In this document: piece by piece, positions 5,415 through 7,310 of the stretch | How positions within the stretch are numbered: position 1 is the first letter of the stretch | Layout: the number at the start of each line of letters is the position of its first letter | Assembly: GCA_028717785.1 (NCBI GenBank) | Contig: JAQUND010000079.1 | Coordinates: 1 to 7,310 of the forward strand | Direction of reading: 5' to 3' | Length of the DNA stretch: 7,310 bases | From: Candidatus Nanoarchaeia archaeon | GTDB taxonomy: Archaea; Nanoarchaeota; Nanoarchaeia; SCGC-AAA011-G17; JAFCDX01 | Made by a program: the position numbers and the translations under genes | Notes under the pieces: model-generated | Told to the model about the DNA's origin: nothing | Databases searched by the model: none | What the model saw: only the letters and a program-made list of their open reading frames with translations

Positions 5415-6314
5415 TTAAGAAGAGATAGTACTTGTTTTTATTACCAAATAATTTGCAATTAAGATTAATATTCCACCAATTATTATATTTATTGTTAATG
5501 CTTGATTTAAAAATATTGTAGCTAAAATAGAACCTACTACAGGTTCTAATAACAGGATTATACCTGCATCCACTGTTGAAACTTTTTTTGTCCCTTTATA
5601 ATATAATATGTGACTAATTACCTCTAAAAATAATGAAAATAAAATTAAATAAAACCAAATAGATAAAGAAAAATTAAAGGAAAAATTAACAATTGAAGGA
5701 TTCTTTGTAAAAATTAATAATAAGGGGTAAAATAATAAGAAAAAAAATGTAGTTAAAGTTGCATTTAAAAATTTTATTGTGATAGGTGGACTTTTTCTTT
5801 TACTTATTACACTTCCAAGAACAACCCAACTTGATAATCCTATTCCACCAATAAGGGCTATAATAACTCCAATCCAACTTTTTATTTGTCCTGCATTAAA
5901 AGGATTAACTAAAATAACCATTCCAATAAGAACTAGTATACATGCAATAATTTTTATTTTTGTTAATTTCTCTTTTAAAAACAATTCTCCAATAATAATT
6001 GTCCATAAGGGTTGTGTATAAAGTAATAATACAACTATTGCAACTGGAACACCCAAAATAATTGCCCCATATTGAGAAAAAACAGTAACTGCTGTTCCCA
6101 ACCCATAAAGAATCATTAACCAACTTAGCCATTTTTTAGGTCTTAAATTTTTATTAAAAAGTACAAAAGGAAGAAGTATTATTATCACTAATAATTGAGT
6201 TATAAGCGAAAATTGAAATAAAGATAAACCTAAATTAAAAAAAATTTGACCTCCAAAAACCAAAAATCCAGACAATATTCCAGTTATAATAACAAATAAA
6301 TATTCTTTTTGCAT
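5415..6314 (-). CDS. EamA/DMT-superfamily membrane transporter
   Basis: A 299-aa, strongly hydrophobic protein with about ten membrane helices arranged as two EamA repeats, roughly residues 5-137 and 147-293. Approximate helices are 5-25, 33-53, 64-84, 88-108, 121-137, 146-169, 183-203, 217-237, 251-270 and 276-293. Each repeat ends with the family's characteristic segment: YTQPLWTIIIGELFLKEKL (99-117) and LLEPVVGSILATIFLNQAL (255-273). Family members are drug/metabolite exporters or carriers of amino acids and nucleotide sugars. The substrate cannot be told from sequence, and neighbours give no clue. The start ATG (6314) places the first helix directly at the N-terminus and lies 26.5 bp from a TATA box. 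Its stop is 13 bp past the convergent tRNA, with no obvious T-tract terminator between. Confidence 0.9.
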   Translation of the reverse strand: MQKEYLFVIITGILSGFLVFGGQIFFNLGLSLFQFSLITQLLVIIILLPFVLFNKNLRPKKWLSWLMILYGLGTAVTVFSQYGAIILGVPVAIVVLLLYTQPLWTIIIGELFLKEKLTKIKIIACILVLIGMVILVNPFNAGQIKSWIGVIIALIGGIGLSSWVVLGSVISKRKSPPITIKFLNATLTTFFFLLFYPLLLIFTKNPSIVNFSFNFSLSIWFYLILFSLFLEVISHILYYKGTKKVSTVDAGIILLLEPVVGSILATIFLNQALTINIIIGGILILIANYLVIKTSTISS

Positions 6315-6336
6315 ATATTAATTATATTTAATTGAA

Positions 6337-6344
6337 TTTATAAA
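6337..6344 (-). promoter_or_regulatory. TATA box (TTTATAAA) for the EamA transporter
   Basis: The same self-complementary 8-mer found upstream of pdaD is centred 26.5 bp from the A of the transporter ATG at 6314. This predicts a leaderless transcript. Because the box is symmetric, it could also fire rightward, but no gene starts about 26 bp to its right. Confidence 0.55.
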
Positions 6345-6365
6345 ACTTAGTATATTTACTCAAAT

Positions 6366-6375
6366 AATAGCTATT
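6366..6375. promoter_or_regulatory. Possible operator-like palindrome in the EamA-dus divergent gap
   Basis: AATAGCTATT is a perfect 10-bp palindrome lying between the two TATA boxes of this 106-bp gap, about 20 bp from each. The position would suit a regulator acting on both promoters. Palindromes this short are common by chance in AT-rich DNA, and I saw no second copy in the window. Confidence 0.2.
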
Positions 6376-6393
6376 TTGTTCTTAGATTAGTTA

Positions 6394-6401
6394 TTTAAAT
6401 A
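6394..6401 (+). promoter_or_regulatory. TATA box (TTTAAATA) for the tRNA-dihydrouridine synthase
   Basis: TTTAAATA, within TTATTTAAATATAA, is centred about 24-25 bp before the ATG at 6421. That fits a leaderless transcript. No Shine-Dalgarno sequence precedes the ATG (TTATTAATACA), which agrees with leaderless initiation. Confidence 0.5.
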
Positions 6402-6420
6402 TAAAATTATTATTAATACA

Positions 6421-7310
6421 ATGATAAAAATAGGTAATGTCAAATTAGAAAATAATTTAATTCTAGCTCCAATGGTTGGAATAAATGATACTGCATTTAG
6501 ATTATTATGTAAAAAATACGGTGCTGGTTTAATTTGTACTGAAATGATTAATGCTAATGCTATTTTTAAAAATAATAAAGCAACTATAAATAAATTAGAT
6601 ATTGTTAAAGAAGAAAGACCTATTTCTGTACAATTATTTGGAGCAAATACTGAAATGTTAGAATATGCAGCGAAAGTAGTAGAAAAAGATGCAGATATAA
6701 TTGATTTAAATTTTGGATGTCCCGATACTAAAGTTCTAAAACAAGGAGCTGGAGCAGCTTTACTAAAAAGACCAAAGAAAATTGAAGAAATTGTAAAAGC
6801 AGTTGTAAAAAAAGTAAATATTCCTGTAACAGCTAAAATTAGAATTGGAATTAACAAACCGGATTTAGGATTAAAATTAGCTAAACTAATTGAAAATGCT
6901 GGAGCTTCTGCAATAGCTGTACATGGAAGAACTTCTGCTCAAGGTTATAGTGGAAAAGCAAATTGGAATGCAATAAAAGAAATAAAAGAAAATGTAAATA
7001 TCCCTGTTATTGGTAATGGAGATATCTTTTCTGGGGAAGATGCAGAAAGAATGTTAGAATTAACAAAATGTGATTTTTTAATGATTGGAAGACAAGCAAT
7101 GATAAATCCTTATATTTTTACAGAAGTTAATAATTATTTAAAAAATAAAAAAGTAATTAAGATTACAAATAAGGATAAAATAAAATTATTTTCTGAATAT
7201 ATTAAATTAGCAGATAAATATGGTTATCCTAAATTTGAATTTGTTAAAAGACATGCTTTAAACTTTAGTAAGGGTATAAGAAATTCTGTAAAATTAAGAA
7301 CTAATATATG
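6421..7310 (+). CDS. tRNA-dihydrouridine synthase, Dus family (3' end outside window)
   Basis: FMN enzyme that reduces specific uridines of tRNA to dihydrouridine using NAD(P)H. The frame runs 296 codons from the ATG to the window edge without a stop, so a short C-terminal part is missing (relatives are about 310-340 aa). The TIM-barrel motifs are in order: LAPMVGINDTAFR (15-27), VQLFG (70-74), LNFGCPDTKVLKQGAGAAL (96-114) with catalytic C100, AKIRIG (138-143) with FMN-contacting K139, VHGRTSAQGYSG (167-178), GNGDI (198-202) and GRQAMINP (223-230). The Cys segment matches the Dus family signature, and the overall form is closest to the DusB/archaeal group. The beginning of the C-terminal helical tRNA-binding domain is present (from about 250). 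The start is supported by the TATA spacing and by the usual short strand, IKIGNVKLENNLILAPM, before the first FMN motif. Confidence 0.94.
   Translation, partial: MIKIGNVKLENNLILAPMVGINDTAFRLLCKKYGAGLICTEMINANAIFKNNKATINKLDIVKEERPISVQLFGANTEMLEYAAKVVEKDADIIDLNFGCPDTKVLKQGAGAALLKRPKKIEEIVKAVVKKVNIPVTAKIRIGINKPDLGLKLAKLIENAGASAIAVHGRTSAQGYSGKANWNAIKEIKENVNIPVIGNGDIFSGEDAERMLELTKCDFLMIGRQAMINPYIFTEVNNYLKNKKVIKITNKDKIKLFSEYIKLADKYGYPKFEFVKRHALNFSKGIRNSVKLRTNI

Noticed and set aside
5779..6021. Plus-strand open frame of 80 codons inside the EamA gene
   Set aside because: It is antisense to a well-supported membrane transporter, has no recognisable motif, and its composition mirrors the opposite strand.
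5905..6132. Minus-strand 75-codon open frame overlapping EamA in another frame
   Set aside because: Same strand, shifted frame within the transporter; rich in Cys/Trp/Tyr, with no plausible start signal.
6387..6857. Minus-strand hydrophobic open frame of 156 codons
   Set aside because: It lies antisense over the dihydrouridine synthase start, whose motifs and promoter are clear. The apparent hydrophobicity is a by-product of AAA/GAA-rich codons read in reverse.
1..7310. CRISPR arrays, insertion sequences, integrase attachment sites, toxin-antitoxin or defence genes
   Set aside because: No regularly spaced repeats, transposase motifs, terminal inverted repeats or defence-type domains were seen. 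The short direct repeat at the tRNA has no integrase nearby.

Overview
This is an AT-rich archaeal chromosome segment, roughly one quarter G+C by eye. The archaeal assignment rests on ABCE1/Rli1, a pyruvoyl-dependent arginine decarboxylase, deoxyhypusine synthase, a TrmB-type regulator tail, a tRNA without an encoded CCA, and TATA-box promoters about 26 nt upstream of start codons. The very low GC, compact spacing, gene overlaps and a trimmed enzyme suggest a small-genome lineage such as DPANN (Woesearchaeota/Pacearchaeota-like). That placement is inference. No mobile element, CRISPR array or phage gene was seen.

Layout, left to right. The window opens with the last 67 codons of a TrmB-family regulator, followed by a T-rich terminator. 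Convergent to it is a complete tRNA methylthiotransferase (radical SAM, e-MtaB/CDKAL1 type) that lacks the usual C-terminal TRAM domain. It is divergent from a two-gene operon, pdaD-dys (arginine decarboxylase and deoxyhypusine synthase), whose genes overlap by 32 bp. After a 74-bp gap holding two mutually exclusive hairpins comes an unrecognised 171-aa protein. This runs tail-to-tail, with a 10-bp overlap, into full-length rli1 (ABCE1) on the minus strand. Divergent from rli1 is a 40-aa four-cysteine zinc-ribbon gene, and 4 nt after its stop lies an atypical tRNA-Thr(CGT). An EamA/DMT-type membrane transporter on the minus strand follows. The window ends in a tRNA-dihydrouridine synthase on the plus strand, cut by the edge.

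How the genes fit together. Most of the window concerns translation: tRNA modification (methylthiotransferase, dihydrouridine synthase), a tRNA gene, ribosome recycling (Rli1), and the agmatine-to-hypusine route that modifies aIF5A (PdaD and deoxyhypusine synthase). The strongest non-coding pattern is promoter geometry. Two divergent pairs have 51-52 bp gaps, each with one palindromic TATA box near the centre. The box lies about 25-27 nt from both start codons, so one box could drive leaderless transcription both ways. A third divergent gap uses two separate boxes at about the same distance from their starts. The 171-aa gene departs from this rule and is predicted to carry a structured leader of about 41 nt.
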